DNA from: JAOTYV01 sp041557595
GTDB lineage: Bacteria; Pseudomonadota; Alphaproteobacteria; UBA8366
DNA length: 32,661 nucleotides
Assembly: GCA_041557595.1 (NCBI GenBank)
Contig: JBFFGE010000027.1
Coordinates: 1-32,661, forward strand
Direction: 5' to 3'
Under the pieces are notes generated by a model that did not search any database, was not told where the DNA came from, and worked only from the letters and a program-made list of their open reading frames with translations. The first letter of the stretch is position 1, and every line of letters begins with the position of its first letter. A program made the translations under genes and the position numbers. Below are positions 1-8,019 of the stretch, piece after piece.

Positions 1-74
1 CATGGCGGAATAAAAGACAAGACGCCAATCAGTCGACTCCGGATCAACCGGGACAACCTGTTGAGGCTCCACAG

Positions 75-986
75 CTAGAGCAGCGGGCGCCCGTCCGGCG
101 CGGCGATGTCCGGCAGGGTTTTCGAATTTTCCCATAAGGTGCGAACCTCGTCCGGGCCGTGGCCCGCTTCGCGCAGCGCTGCAATCGTCTTGGCGCGGTC
201 GCGCTTGGCGAGCCGCCGGCCGGATTCGTCGGCGATCAGGGCGTGGTGGCGGTAGAGCGGCGCGGGCAAGTTGAGCAAGGCCTGCAACACCCGTTGCAGA
301 TGGGTTGCGTAAAATAGGTCCCGGCCGCGGGTCACCAGCGTCACCTGCTGGGCAGCATCGTCGACCACCACGGCGAGGTGATAGCTGGCCGGCGTATCCT
401 TGCGCGCGAGCACGACATCGCCGAACGGCAGCGCATCGACGGTTACTCTGCCGGCGTCGGCGTCCTCGAAAAAAAGCGAACCCGCGCAGCGCGCGGCCGC
501 AGCTATGCGCAGCCGTAAGGCGTAGGGTACGCCAGCGGCCGCGTGCCGCGCGCGTTCCGCATCGCTCAGCCCGTCGCAGGTGCCTGGATAAACCGGCCCC
601 TCCGGGCCGTGCGGCGCATGTCCCGCCGCGGCAATTTCGCGCTGGATGTCCTTGCGGGTGCAGAAGCAGGGGTACAGCAGATCCATCTGCCGCAGCCGGT
701 GGAGGGCCGCCGAATAATGTGTCATCCGTCCGGACTGGCGCCAGACCGGCGGGTCCCAATCGATGCCAAGCCAGGCGAGATCCTGATAGATCGCCTGCTC
801 GAATTCCGGCCGGCAGCGCCCCGCGTCGATATCCTCGATCCGCAACAGGAAGCGCCCGCCGGAGTCCCGGGCGGCGCGCCAGCCGATATCGGCGCTGTAG
901 GCATGGCCGAGATGCAGCCGTCCGCTCGGGCTCGGGGCGAATCGCGTCACCAATCCGGTCATGCATCTGGCCGTAGCGTCCGACAT
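75..986 (-). CDS. gluQ: Glutamyl-Q tRNA(Asp) synthetase (GluQRS)
   Basis: This enzyme activates glutamate and attaches it to queuosine at position 34 of tRNA-Asp. It is a paralogue of the GluRS catalytic domain without the anticodon-binding domain, and the 303-residue length fits that short form. The class I signature HLGH is at residues 25-28 after FAPSPSG, and the KMSKS-like loop RLAKRD is near 258-263. The zinc site typical of the family is visible as C107, C109, Y133 and C137. The start is ATG at 986; a second ATG at 962 (MTGLVTRFAPSP) is also possible and leaves the catalytic core intact. It is transcribed divergently from the glycosylase gene, 17 bases away. Family assignment is firm; only the exact start is uncertain. 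Confidence 0.95.
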   Translation of the reverse strand: MSDATARCMTGLVTRFAPSPSGRLHLGHAYSADIGWRAARDSGGRFLLRIEDIDAGRCRPEFEQAIYQDLAWLGIDWDPPVWRQSGRMTHYSAALHRLRQMDLLYPCFCTRKDIQREIAAAGHAPHGPEGPVYPGTCDGLSDAERARHAAAGVPYALRLRIAAAARCAGSLFFEDADAGRVTVDALPFGDVVLARKDTPASYHLAVVVDDAAQQVTLVTRGRDLFYATHLQRVLQALLNLPAPLYRHHALIADESGRRLAKRDRAKTIAALREAGHGPDEVRTLWENSKTLPDIAAPDGRPLL

Positions 987-1003
987 CGGCTAAGTCAATC
1001 GGT

Positions 1004-1612
1004 ATGACACCGGCATCGATTCGAAAGGCGTTGGATACCCTGGCCGCCCGTGACGGCGACGTCGCCGAAGCGATCGCCCTGGTCGGCTATCCGGAACCGC
1101 GCAACCGGGAGCCCGGATTTGCGGCGTTGCTCAACATTATCGTCGGACAACAGGTCTCGGCGCTGGCGGCCGCGGCGATCCGGGCGCGCTTGGTAGAAGC
1201 GGTCGATCCGGTGACGCCGGAGAATTTCCTCGCGGCGGGCGTCGAAACCTTGCGCGGTGTCGGATTGAGCGGCCGCAAGGTCGAGTATGGTTGCGGGCTC
1301 GCCGAGGCGATGCTCTCCGGCGCGCTCGATACGGACCGGATTGCGGCGATGCCGGATGACGAGGTGGTCAAGACGCTGACCGGCATTCGCGGTCTCGGCC
1401 GGTGGACCGCTGACATCTACATGCTGTTCGCCCTGCGCCGCGCCGATATCTGGCCGGCGGAAGATCTGGCGATCCAGGAGGCGCTGCGGCGGCTGAAGAA
1501 TCTGGACGAGCGGCCGGCCCGCAAGATATCCGAAGCGATCGTCGAGCCCTGGCGGCCGTTCCGCGGCATTGCGGCGCTGTTCCTCTGGCATTATTACAAG
1601 GGCGCGCCCTGA
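1004..1612 (+). CDS. DNA-3-methyladenine glycosylase II family (HhH-GPD)
   Basis: A base-excision repair glycosylase that removes alkylated purines from DNA. The 202-residue protein has the HhH-GPD fold. The helix-hairpin-helix is at about 125-139 (LTGIRGLGRWTADIY) and the catalytic aspartate is probably D154 in WPAEDLA, the usual distance downstream. It lacks the N-terminal domain of E. coli AlkA, as many short alphaproteobacterial members do. GQQVSALAA at 48-56 is another family hallmark. ATG 1004 is chosen because it is the first in-frame start after the divergent gluQ gene; no strong ribosome binding site is visible. The esterase gene follows 46 bases downstream on the same strand, so the two may be co-transcribed. 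Confidence 0.9.
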   Translation: MTPASIRKALDTLAARDGDVAEAIALVGYPEPRNREPGFAALLNIIVGQQVSALAAAAIRARLVEAVDPVTPENFLAAGVETLRGVGLSGRKVEYGCGLAEAMLSGALDTDRIAAMPDDEVVKTLTGIRGLGRWTADIYMLFALRRADIWPAEDLAIQEALRRLKNLDERPARKISEAIVEPWRPFRGIAALFLWHYYKGAP

Positions 1613-1658
1613 CGGTATGCCGGGGCCGCACCCGTCCGTTACCGAAAGACACGCTGCA

Positions 1659-2321
1659 ATGCCCAACCTTCTCGAGCTCGACGGTCCGCGATTCGGTCCC
1701 GCCGCCGGCGGTCCCCCGGAGCAACTGGTCATTCTGTTGCATGGCCTCGGGGCCGATGGACAGGATCTCATCGGTCTCGCGCCCCATTGGGCGGAAGTCT
1801 TGCCGAATGCGGCTTTCGTTTCGCCCAATGCGCCCTTCCCCTGCGACATGGCGCCGTATGGCTATCAATGGTTCAGCGTTCAGGACCGGTCGCCGGAAAA
1901 GGTGCTGGCCGGGGTTCGGGCGGCAGCGCCGGCGTTGGATGTCTTCATCGACCGGGAATTGGAAAATGCGGGCCTGACCGAAGACCGATTGGCGCTGGTG
2001 GGATTCAGCCAGGGCACGATGATGAGCCTCTACGTCGGTCCGCGCCGGGAGCGCCGGATTGCCGGGATCGTCGGATTTTCGGGCCGGCTCATCGCGCCGG
2101 AATTGTTGCCGGAAGAAATCAGGACGAAGCCGCCGGTCCTGCTGGCGCATGGCGACATGGACGAGATGGTGCCGTTCGAGTCGATGGCGCAGGCGGAAGC
2201 CGGCCTGACGGCGGTGGGGATCGAGGTGGAAACGCACGCCTGTCCGGGCATCGGCCATGGCATCGACCAGAACGGGCTGGTGCGCGGCGCGGCGTTCCTG
2301 CAGCGGGTCCTCGCCGGCTGA
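1659..2321 (+). CDS. Carboxylesterase/phospholipase of the alpha/beta-hydrolase fold
   Basis: A 220-residue cytosolic alpha/beta hydrolase of the short carboxylesterase (Abhydrolase_2, YpfH/EstB-like) family. The oxyanion-hole segment is LLHGLGADG (26-34), the nucleophile is S117 in GFSQG, the acid is probably D168 in HGDMDEMVP, and the catalytic histidine is H200 in GIGHGID. Substrates in this family are short acyl esters or lysophospholipids; the sequence does not say which. The frame is open further upstream, but ATG 1659 starts at the usual N-terminus of the family (MPNLLELDGPRFGP), whereas the upstream extension overlaps the glycosylase gene and looks random. The next gene starts 11 bases after its stop, suggesting an operon. 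Confidence 0.9.
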   Translation: MPNLLELDGPRFGPAAGGPPEQLVILLHGLGADGQDLIGLAPHWAEVLPNAAFVSPNAPFPCDMAPYGYQWFSVQDRSPEKVLAGVRAAAPALDVFIDRELENAGLTEDRLALVGFSQGTMMSLYVGPRRERRIAGIVGFSGRLIAPELLPEEIRTKPPVLLAHGDMDEMVPFESMAQAEAGLTAVGIEVETHACPGIGHGIDQNGLVRGAAFLQRVLAG

Positions 2322-2332
2322 GGGGGCGCTCA

Positions 2333-2971
2333 ATGCCGTTGCAAAACCGCGTCACGCCGACCGGCGAAATCGTCGCGGTAATGGCGCGCGGCCAGTTCAT
2401 GGGCAACCGCGGGATCCTGCATGACGATCGCCGCCGGCTGGGGCGGAGCCGCTGGAAGCACAAGGCATGGATCATCTGCGTGCTTTGCTTCCGCGGCCGC
2501 AAGCGGGTGCCGATGACGCCGCATCGCTATACCGAACTCTTTTTCTTCGATGAGGCCGTCGCCATCGCCGCGGGACACCGGCCCTGTTACGAATGCCGGC
2601 GGCGGGCATATCGGGATTGGTGCGCCGCGTGGCAGGCGGGCCACGGGCTCGCGGATCCCCCGAGGGCCGGCGAAATGGACAGCCAATTGCACACGGAACG
2701 GGTCGAGCGCCGCACTCGGCGGCAGCGCCGCTGGTCCGCCCCGCTGGATGCGCTGCCGGACGGCACTTACCTTTTGGCTGGCGAGCACCCACATTTGTGG
2801 TGGCGCGTGCGCTTGTTCCGGTGGTCGCCGGACGGCTATCTGGCGGCTCGGCAACAACCGTCGGGCGCGGAAGCGACCGTCCTGACGCCGCCGGCCGCGG
2901 TTGCGGCGCTGCGCGGCGGCTATCGGCCGATGGTGCATGCGAGCGCCGCCACGGTTGCGACAAAGCCGTGA
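2333..2971 (+). CDS. Conserved hypothetical protein with a Cys-pair (Ada-like) motif
   Basis: A 212-residue soluble protein of unknown function. An AGGGGG sequence just before ATG 2333 is a strong ribosome binding site and fixes the start. The visible landmarks are a basic segment at 30-55 with ICVLCFRGRKR (a CxxC pair), then AAGHRPCYECRRRAYRDW near 78-95, a second CxxC pair in a context resembling the metal-binding module of Ada-type proteins. These four cysteines could bind one zinc ion. The C-terminal third contains HPHLWWRVRLFRWSPDGY, typical of a small beta domain. No signal peptide or membrane segment is seen. It follows the esterase closely, but that gives no functional clue. I recognise the architecture only as an uncharacterised proteobacterial family. 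Confidence 0.75.
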   Translation: MPLQNRVTPTGEIVAVMARGQFMGNRGILHDDRRRLGRSRWKHKAWIICVLCFRGRKRVPMTPHRYTELFFFDEAVAIAAGHRPCYECRRRAYRDWCAAWQAGHGLADPPRAGEMDSQLHTERVERRTRRQRRWSAPLDALPDGTYLLAGEHPHLWWRVRLFRWSPDGYLAARQQPSGAEATVLTPPAAVAALRGGYRPMVHASAATVATKP

Positions 2972-3117
2972 AGGTTTGACATGTCGCGCCGTCCGCGCCT
3001 TGCCGGATTCCGGCTTTTCGGCTATCAGAAGGCGGTCGGAACGGGCTTGAATTGACTTGGAACCGCGTAATCGGCGGCGGAGGCGGTTGCGCGGCGGGAA
3101 CCGAAATCGAGGTGCGC

Positions 3118-3675
3118 GTGTCTTTCGAGAACTGCCCAGCGTTGGTTTTAAACGCCGATTTTCGGCCGCTCAGCTATTTTCCACTATCGCTGTGGCCCTG
3201 GCAGGAAGCCGTCAAGGCGGTTGTGACCGACCGGGTGAATGTCGTTTCGGAATATGACCGCGTCGTGCGTTCGCCCTCCTTCGAACTACCGCTGCCGAGC
3301 GTCATTTCCCTGAAAGAATACGTGTCCCAGGCGCGACGGCCCGCCTTTACGCGGTTCAACGTGTTCCTGCGCGATCGCTTCACCTGTCAGTACTGCAATG
3401 TCGGTTTTCCGACGCACGAACTTACCTTCGATCACGTGGTGCCGCGTTCGCGGGGCGGGCGCACGACGTGGGGCAACGTGGTCTCCGCCTGTGCGCCGTG
3501 CAACCTGCGCAAGGGCGGCCGCATGCCGACGGAAGGGGGTTTGTACCCGTTTCGCACGCCGCGCCAGCCTTCGGTTTGGGAGTTGCAGGAAAACGGCCGC
3601 GCCTTTCCGCCGAATTTTCTGCATGAGAGTTGGCGCGATTTTCTCTATTGGGATACCGAACTCGATCCGTCCTAG
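3118..3675 (+). CDS. HNH endonuclease family protein
   Basis: A stand-alone HNH nuclease-like protein of about 185 residues, a family common in alphaproteobacteria next to housekeeping genes; its physiological substrate is not established. The N-terminal part (PALVLNADFRPLSYFPLSLWPWQEAV) is the family signature. The HNH/zinc module runs from C90-x2-C93 through D105-H106 (LTFDHVVPRSRGG), N120 and C125-x2-C128-N129. The start is GTG 3118, preceded by GAGG five bases upstream and matching the family's usual N-terminus. A TTG at 3052 would add 22 low-complexity residues and is less likely. The gene is convergent with the Coq7 gene; 58 bases separate them, with no clear terminator. Confidence 0.9.
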   Translation: MSFENCPALVLNADFRPLSYFPLSLWPWQEAVKAVVTDRVNVVSEYDRVVRSPSFELPLPSVISLKEYVSQARRPAFTRFNVFLRDRFTCQYCNVGFPTHELTFDHVVPRSRGGRTTWGNVVSACAPCNLRKGGRMPTEGGLYPFRTPRQPSVWELQENGRAFPPNFLHESWRDFLYWDTELDPS

Positions 3676-3733
3676 ATCAAGCTGCCTTGAATTGGAATCA
3701 ATTAGAGGCCGGTTGATCCAGGAAATCGGCAAT

Positions 3734-4288
3734 CTACCAGCGTTGCGACAGCCTGATGGCGAGCCGGGCGCCTGCTTTGATGGCGCCGGCCAGAACCGGG
3801 TAGCCGGCGGTTTGCTCGGCGCCATGGGCCAGGGCGGTGTCGCGGTGCGCCAACTCGTCCTGGCGGAATTCCTCGACGACGGATTTCAACTCCGGATCGC
3901 GTTCGCCCAGCCGCTCGGCTTGCTCGGCATAGTGTTCGTCGATGACCTCTTCGACGGCGACGGTGCACGCCATGGCGGCGCGTTCGCCGAGCAGGGCCGT
4001 GCCGGCGCCGAGCAGCCAGCCGGCGGCATGCCAGAGCGGCGACAGCACGGTCGGCCGAACCCGGCGCTCGGCGACGAGCGTGTCGAAACGTTCCAGGTGC
4101 CGCTGCTCCTGGTCGGCCATGTCCCGGATGGTCTTTGCGACCGGGCGATCGCCGAGGACCGCGAGCTGCCCCGCATAAATCCGCGCCGCGCCGTATTCGC
4201 CCGCATGGTCGACCCGCACCATCGCCGCAATTTCGGCTTCCGGTTGGCGATCGCCGGGCAGGTATTTCGGGCCATCGGGTTTATCCAT
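3734..4288 (-). CDS. coq7: 2-polyprenyl-3-methyl-6-methoxy-1,4-benzoquinone monooxygenase (Coq7)
   Basis: A carboxylate-bridged diiron hydroxylase that performs the C6 (demethoxyubiquinone) hydroxylation of ubiquinone biosynthesis at the inner membrane. In 184 residues all six iron ligands are visible: E31 in DHAGEYGA, E61-x2-H64 (DQEQRH), E113 or E114 in AVEEVIDEHY, and E145-x2-H148 (QDELAH). ATG 4288 is chosen because AAGGA lies just upstream and the downstream sequence matches the family N-terminus. The start codon overlaps the end of the dsbB gene by 8 bases, so translation is probably coupled. It is the last gene of a five-gene minus-strand operon. Alphaproteobacteria typically use Coq7 here in place of the flavoprotein UbiF. 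Confidence 0.95.
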   Translation of the reverse strand: MDKPDGPKYLPGDRQPEAEIAAMVRVDHAGEYGAARIYAGQLAVLGDRPVAKTIRDMADQEQRHLERFDTLVAERRVRPTVLSPLWHAAGWLLGAGTALLGERAAMACTVAVEEVIDEHYAEQAERLGERDPELKSVVEEFRQDELAHRDTALAHGAEQTAGYPVLAGAIKAGARLAIRLSQRW

Positions 4289-4814
4289 CGGCAAATCCTT
4301 GCCGTCGCCGGTTCCGGCCCGCGGCCGCCGTCCGAACCGCCCACAGCCCGACCGCCAAAGAAACCAATCCATTGTATCCGGCCATTGAAATGCCGAAGAG
4401 CGTCCAGGCGGGCTGGTCACACCGGACAACGGGCTGGTTCATCATTCTTTGCATTTCGGCCAGCGATGCCGGCACCGCGCCGCCGCCGCAACTGGCCAGT
4501 CCTTCCCACCACCCTTGTTCGACGCCCGCGTGAAAGAACGCGAGCCCGGCGCCGGCGAGGAGAACGGCGCCGCAGAGTCCGGTGAGCGCCCGGCGCAAGC
4601 GGTGACCGGATCTGGGCCACAGTCCGGCAACCGCAAGGGCCAGCGCAACCCACCACGGCCAGCGCTGATAAAGGCAGAGCTGGCAAGGCTCCAGCCCGCC
4701 GAGATACTGCGACGCATAGGCGGCGGCAAGCGTCGCGGCGGCAAGGGCCGCCAGGATCGGGAGCGGCGGAACGCCCGCCAGGGCTTTCATCGGATAGCGG
4801 CCGGGCGTGGTCAT
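4281..4814 (-). CDS. dsbB: Disulfide bond formation protein B family (DsbB)
   Basis: An inner-membrane quinone reductase that reoxidises the periplasmic thiol oxidase DsbA and passes electrons to ubiquinone. The 177-residue protein has four predicted membrane segments. The first periplasmic pair is C44-x2-C47 (LEPCQLC, followed by the conserved YQRWPWW); the second loop carries C109 and C132 (LASCGGG ... VVRCDQPAW). ATG 4814 is selected because AGGAGA sits 11 bases upstream and overlaps the stop region of the preceding gene. Placement beside a ubiquinone-biosynthesis gene makes sense because ubiquinone is its electron acceptor; this neighbour pair also recurs in other alphaproteobacteria as far as I recall. 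Confidence 0.93.
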   Translation of the reverse strand: MTTPGRYPMKALAGVPPLPILAALAAATLAAAYASQYLGGLEPCQLCLYQRWPWWVALALAVAGLWPRSGHRLRRALTGLCGAVLLAGAGLAFFHAGVEQGWWEGLASCGGGAVPASLAEMQRMMNQPVVRCDQPAWTLFGISMAGYNGLVSLAVGLWAVRTAAAGRNRRRQGFADG

Positions 4815-4828
4815 ATCGAAACGATCTC

Positions 4829-5410
4829 CTACACCAGATATTTGACCACGACGAAGCCCAAAAACAACAGGACGAAAAACACCAGGGCAAGCAGGCCGAG
4901 GCGGGCCTCGATGAAGCGGCGGATCGGCGCGCCGAACCGCCACAGCAAGGCGCAGACGAGCAGGAAGCGCGCGCCGCGGCTGAGCACGGAAACCACCGCG
5001 AAGGTGGTGAGATCGAGCTGCGCCACGCCGGATGCGATGGTGATTACCTTGTAGGGGATCGGCGTAAATCCGCCGGCGGCGACGATCCAGGCGCCGTGTT
5101 CCGAATACCAGCCCTGGAAGGTCTCGTATTTAGCGGCGTATCCGTAAAATTCGATGATTGGTTTGCCGATCTCTTCATACAGATAAAAACCCGCGCCGTA
5201 GCCGAGCAATCCGCCGATCACGGAAGCAGCGGTGACGACTGCGGCGATCCGCCACGCCTGGGTGCGCGCCGCCAGGACCATGGGAATGATGAGGACGTCG
5301 GGGGGAATCGGGAACACCACGCTTTCGGCGCATGTAAGCAGGGCGAGCCACCAGATCGCGTGCGGATGGCCGGCCAGGCTCATGGTCCAGTCGTAGGTTC
5401 GCCGCAGCAT
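4829..5410 (-). CDS. YqaA family membrane protein (VTT/DedA-like)
   Basis: A 193-residue integral membrane protein of the YqaA branch of the VTT (formerly SNARE-associated) superfamily, whose better known DedA members act as lipid flippases or exporters; the substrate of this branch is unknown. The family core is visible as CAESVVFPIPPDVLIIP near 27-43, GYGAGFYLYEEIGKP and the re-entrant-loop motif GGFTPIPYKVITIASG at about 114-129, with a final hydrophobic segment (LALVFFVLLFLGFVVV). ATG 5410 overlaps the TGA of the TPR gene by one base (TGATG), a coupling arrangement. A second ATG at 5383 is possible. A long open extension upstream is only the shadow of the TPR gene. Confidence 0.88.
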   Translation of the reverse strand: MLRRTYDWTMSLAGHPHAIWWLALLTCAESVVFPIPPDVLIIPMVLAARTQAWRIAAVVTAASVIGGLLGYGAGFYLYEEIGKPIIEFYGYAAKYETFQGWYSEHGAWIVAAGGFTPIPYKVITIASGVAQLDLTTFAVVSVLSRGARFLLVCALLWRFGAPIRRFIEARLGLLALVFFVLLFLGFVVVKYLV

Positions 5411-7188
5411 CAGGTCTGCCAATGCTCCCGCAGCGCCGTCCGCACGTCGAACGCGACGGATTGCCAATCGCCCGGCCGCGGTTGCCGGAAGAGCCGCATG
5501 GTCGGGTACCAGGGCGAGTCGCTTCGGCCGGTCATCCATCCTCCGTCCGGCAAATACGGCAACATGACCCAGCTTGGCCGACCGAGCGCGCCGGCGAGAT
5601 GGGCGATCTCCGAGTCGACGCTGATGACAAGATCGAGCTCCGCGATCGCCGCTGCGATCTGGTCGAAACTGTTGATCGCCGGGCCGATATCGGTGATCGG
5701 AAGATAGGTATCGGTCAGGTCTTCGGTCGGCGGGCCGGTCTGCAAGCTGATCCACTCGGTCCGGGGGAGATCGAACATGGGCGACAGGCGGTGCAGAGGC
5801 GCCGAGCGCGCATCCTCCGCCGAATGCTCGGAATCGCGGGCCCAGGCGAAGCCGATCCGGCGCTGTTCCGCGTCCTTCGAAAAGGGGGAAGCCGCACCCG
5901 GCGGCACGCTGAGATAGGGCGTCTCCGACGGTATCGTCGCCAGTGCGGTGTGCATCGAATGCGGCAGGCTCATCAAGGGGGCGTGGAAATCATAAGGCGG
6001 TGCGTCGTCCAGGCTGGAGACGGTCCCGATGGGACCGTCGAGAGTGGCAAGCAACCCGGCCAAGGGCTCCGGGCAGGCGAGTATAACCGTGGCGCCCGAC
6101 AATGCCAGTTGCAACGCATAGCGCGAGAATTTGATCGTATCGCCGGGATCGCCTTCGTCATACAGCAATATGGTTTTGCCCATCGCTGCCGTGCCGTCCC
6201 AGGCGCGGCCCTCGATGGGCTGGCCGGCAAATTCGGGCCGACCCCGGCGCCATTCCAACTCCGCGAATCCTCGTTCCAGGTCGCCGGAAAGCATCAGCAT
6301 TTGCGCGAAATTCAAATGCAGGTCCCGATTCCGGTCGTCCGCCTTGACGGCAGATTCATGGGCGCGCAGTGCGTCGGGCAGCTTGAAATCGTCGCGCAGC
6401 AGTTCGGCCAGCGCGTTCCAGCTTGCGGCATCGGCCGGGTCGCGGGACAAGGCACCGCGCAAGGCCGTCTCCGCTTCTCCCTTTCGCTTCAGCTGCCGCA
6501 GGGATACCGCAAGACTGGCCAGAGCCGTGGCGTCGTGCGGTTCAAGCGCGCTCGCCCGCCGGAGCGGCTCCAGCGATTCCTCAGGCCGGCCCGACCCGCG
6601 CAGCGCGGCGCCCAGGCAGGCGAGCATCGAAGCGTTGTCCGGTTCCTCGGCGAGCCGCTCCCGGCAGGTGGCGATGGCGTCGTCGAATTGTCCGTTGGAG
6701 AGCAATGCCGTGGCCAGATTCTCATGCGCGACCGCATTGCCCGGGTCTTTTTCCAGCGCCGTTCGGTAATGGGCTACCGCATCGCCGAAGTTTTCCAGCG
6801 CCAGTGACACATCGCCCAGCGCCGCATAGACCACCGCTTCATCCAGCCCGGACGACCGCAGCACCGGCAAGACATCGTTGAGCTTGTCGGCCGCTTCCGC
6901 GTGTTGACCCGCTTCGGACAGGGCAATTGCTAATTCCGCCTTCATGTCGAAGCGGTCCGGCGCATGGTTGACGCCATGTTCCAGCGATTGCACGGCTTCG
7001 ACCGCTTCGCCTGTCATGCGAAGCGCGCTGCCGAGCAGCCCCCAGATTTCACCTTGATCCGGGTGGCTTTGCAGCAAGGCCCGGTATAACGCCATTGCCG
7101 CGGCCAGTTCGCCGTCATCGTGGAATTTGAGCGCGAGTTCCAGGGTTGCCTTGTCCGCCTCCGGAATGCCGATCCAACCTGTTACCAT
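5410..7188 (-). CDS. TPR-repeat protein with glycosyltransferase 9-like C-terminal domain
   Basis: A 592-residue protein. Residues 10-320 are a run of about eight to nine tetratricopeptide repeats, each with the small/large residue alternation of TPR helices (for example ALYRALLQSHPDQGEIWGLLG and AVAHYRTALEKDPGNAVAHENL). The remaining 270 residues resemble the ADP-heptose:LPS heptosyltransferase (GT-B, GT9-like) fold often attached to TPRs: a nucleotide-sugar-site-like stretch DLVISVDSEIAHLAGALGRP near 518-537 and LPYLPDGGWMTGRSDSPWYPTMRLFRQ after it. This architecture is widespread and mostly uncharacterised; a role in glycosylation of envelope material or protein is an inference. It starts 12 bases after the NTF2-like gene and overlaps the next gene by one base. 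Confidence 0.85.
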   Translation of the reverse strand: MVTGWIGIPEADKATLELALKFHDDGELAAAMALYRALLQSHPDQGEIWGLLGSALRMTGEAVEAVQSLEHGVNHAPDRFDMKAELAIALSEAGQHAEAADKLNDVLPVLRSSGLDEAVVYAALGDVSLALENFGDAVAHYRTALEKDPGNAVAHENLATALLSNGQFDDAIATCRERLAEEPDNASMLACLGAALRGSGRPEESLEPLRRASALEPHDATALASLAVSLRQLKRKGEAETALRGALSRDPADAASWNALAELLRDDFKLPDALRAHESAVKADDRNRDLHLNFAQMLMLSGDLERGFAELEWRRGRPEFAGQPIEGRAWDGTAAMGKTILLYDEGDPGDTIKFSRYALQLALSGATVILACPEPLAGLLATLDGPIGTVSSLDDAPPYDFHAPLMSLPHSMHTALATIPSETPYLSVPPGAASPFSKDAEQRRIGFAWARDSEHSAEDARSAPLHRLSPMFDLPRTEWISLQTGPPTEDLTDTYLPITDIGPAINSFDQIAAAIAELDLVISVDSEIAHLAGALGRPSWVMLPYLPDGGWMTGRSDSPWYPTMRLFRQPRPGDWQSVAFDVRTALREHWQT

Positions 7189-7200
7189 CGGCTGACCCTG

Positions 7201-7659
7201 CTACCAAGTTTCGGCCCGCGCACCATGGGAGCGCTGTGGCGTACCCGGATTCAGGGAGATATGCGTATGCAGGCCCTTCCACGGATCCGCCGGCTTTGCG
7301 CGGCCGAAGAGAACCGTGGCGCGGCCCGGGCGCGGGAATGGCTGCCCGGCCTCGTCGGTGCCGGTGGACTGCCAAGTAATGACGCCGAATGCCAGACAGC
7401 GGTCCTTGGAAACGCCCGCGCGGAGCGTGTCGAGGTTGAAGCGAAAATCCTCGATGGTCGGCCAAATCGACCGCCATTGTTGCTGTTCGAGATTGTCGAG
7501 TCCTTCGACCGTATTCATGAAGGTGCCGAACCCGATGACATCGGCATCGAATAAATCGCGCGAGGCGGTAAAATTCACCGCATCCACATGGCCGTGCCAT
7601 GTCGCGAACCAATTCCGGATCGCCTCGACATCTTCTTTCGGCGCGTCGTATCCCAGCAT
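7201..7659 (-). CDS. NTF2-like (SnoaL-type) protein
   Basis: A 152-residue soluble protein of the NTF2/SnoaL_3 fold, seen from the pattern of an initial helix (EDVEAIRNWFATWHGHVDAVNFTASRDLFDADVIGFGTFMNTVEGLDNLEQQQW) followed by strands with paired segments (FRFNLDTLRAGVSKDRCLAFGVITWQ, RATVLFGRA, WKGLHTHIS). Members act as small-molecule isomerases, cyclases or binding proteins, and no catalytic residue pattern is clear enough here to assign a reaction. ATG 7659 begins the conserved part. It is the first gene of the minus-strand operon that continues with the TPR protein, YqaA, DsbB and Coq7. Confidence 0.8.
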   Translation of the reverse strand: MLGYDAPKEDVEAIRNWFATWHGHVDAVNFTASRDLFDADVIGFGTFMNTVEGLDNLEQQQWRSIWPTIEDFRFNLDTLRAGVSKDRCLAFGVITWQSTGTDEAGQPFPRPGRATVLFGRAKPADPWKGLHTHISLNPGTPQRSHGARAETW

Positions 7660-7775
7660 GCACCGTCCCCTCTATCGTCAGCGACGCACATTACGCCGCG
7701 TGCGCTGGAATCGCGAGGGGAAGATTAAGCCCGTGCCGCGAAAGCGGCTTTCGGACCAATAGGCGCACCTGCCCG

Positions 7776-7803
7776 TTGACCGGTCTCGCGGCGGGCGTAT
7801 AGT
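7776..7803 (+). promoter_or_regulatory. Sigma-70-type promoter of tRNA-Leu
   Basis: TTGACC at 7776-7781 and TATAGT at 7798-7803 are separated by 16 bases and lie about 20 bases before the first base of the mature tRNA. Five of six bases match the consensus in each hexamer. GC-rich sequence follows the -10 box, as in stringently controlled stable-RNA promoters. Confidence 0.7.
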
Positions 7804-7822
7804 GGGCGCCGCCCGCTTGGGC

Positions 7823-7908
7823 GCCCCTGTGGCGGAACTGGTAGACGCGCGTGACTCAAAATCACGTTCCCTTTGGGAGTGGGAGTTCGAGTCTCCCCGG
7901 GGGCACCA
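7823..7908 (+). tRNA. tRNA-Leu (anticodon CAA)
   Basis: An 86-base class II tRNA gene. The acceptor arm pairs GCCCCTG (7823-7829) with CGGGGGC (7898-7904), followed by discriminator A and an encoded CCA at 7906-7908. The anticodon stem GTGA/TCAC encloses the loop CTCAAAA, giving anticodon CAA, which reads UUG. A long variable arm (GTTCCCTTTGGGAGT) and the T loop GTTCGAG confirm a leucine tRNA. Confidence 0.95.
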
Positions 7909-7930
7909 CCACCCTGACATTGGCACATAC

Positions 7931-7947
7931 CGCCGGTTTCTCCGGCG
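7931..7947 (+). terminator. Hairpin downstream of tRNA-Leu
   Basis: CGCCGG-TTTCT-CCGGCG forms a six-pair stem 22 bases after the tRNA. No T-tract follows, so it may act as a processing or stabilising hairpin or a weak terminator. The same arms recur at 7986-8002. Confidence 0.35.
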
Positions 7948-8019
7948 CATGAGGCTGTTGCGGGGCGCCGATTCCGATTGGCGTACGCCGGTAATTCCGG
8001 CGGCCGGGGCGCCGGGACC

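Noticed and set aside
2976..2981. TTGACA as -35 box for the HNH gene
   Set aside because: No acceptable -10 hexamer 15-19 bases downstream.
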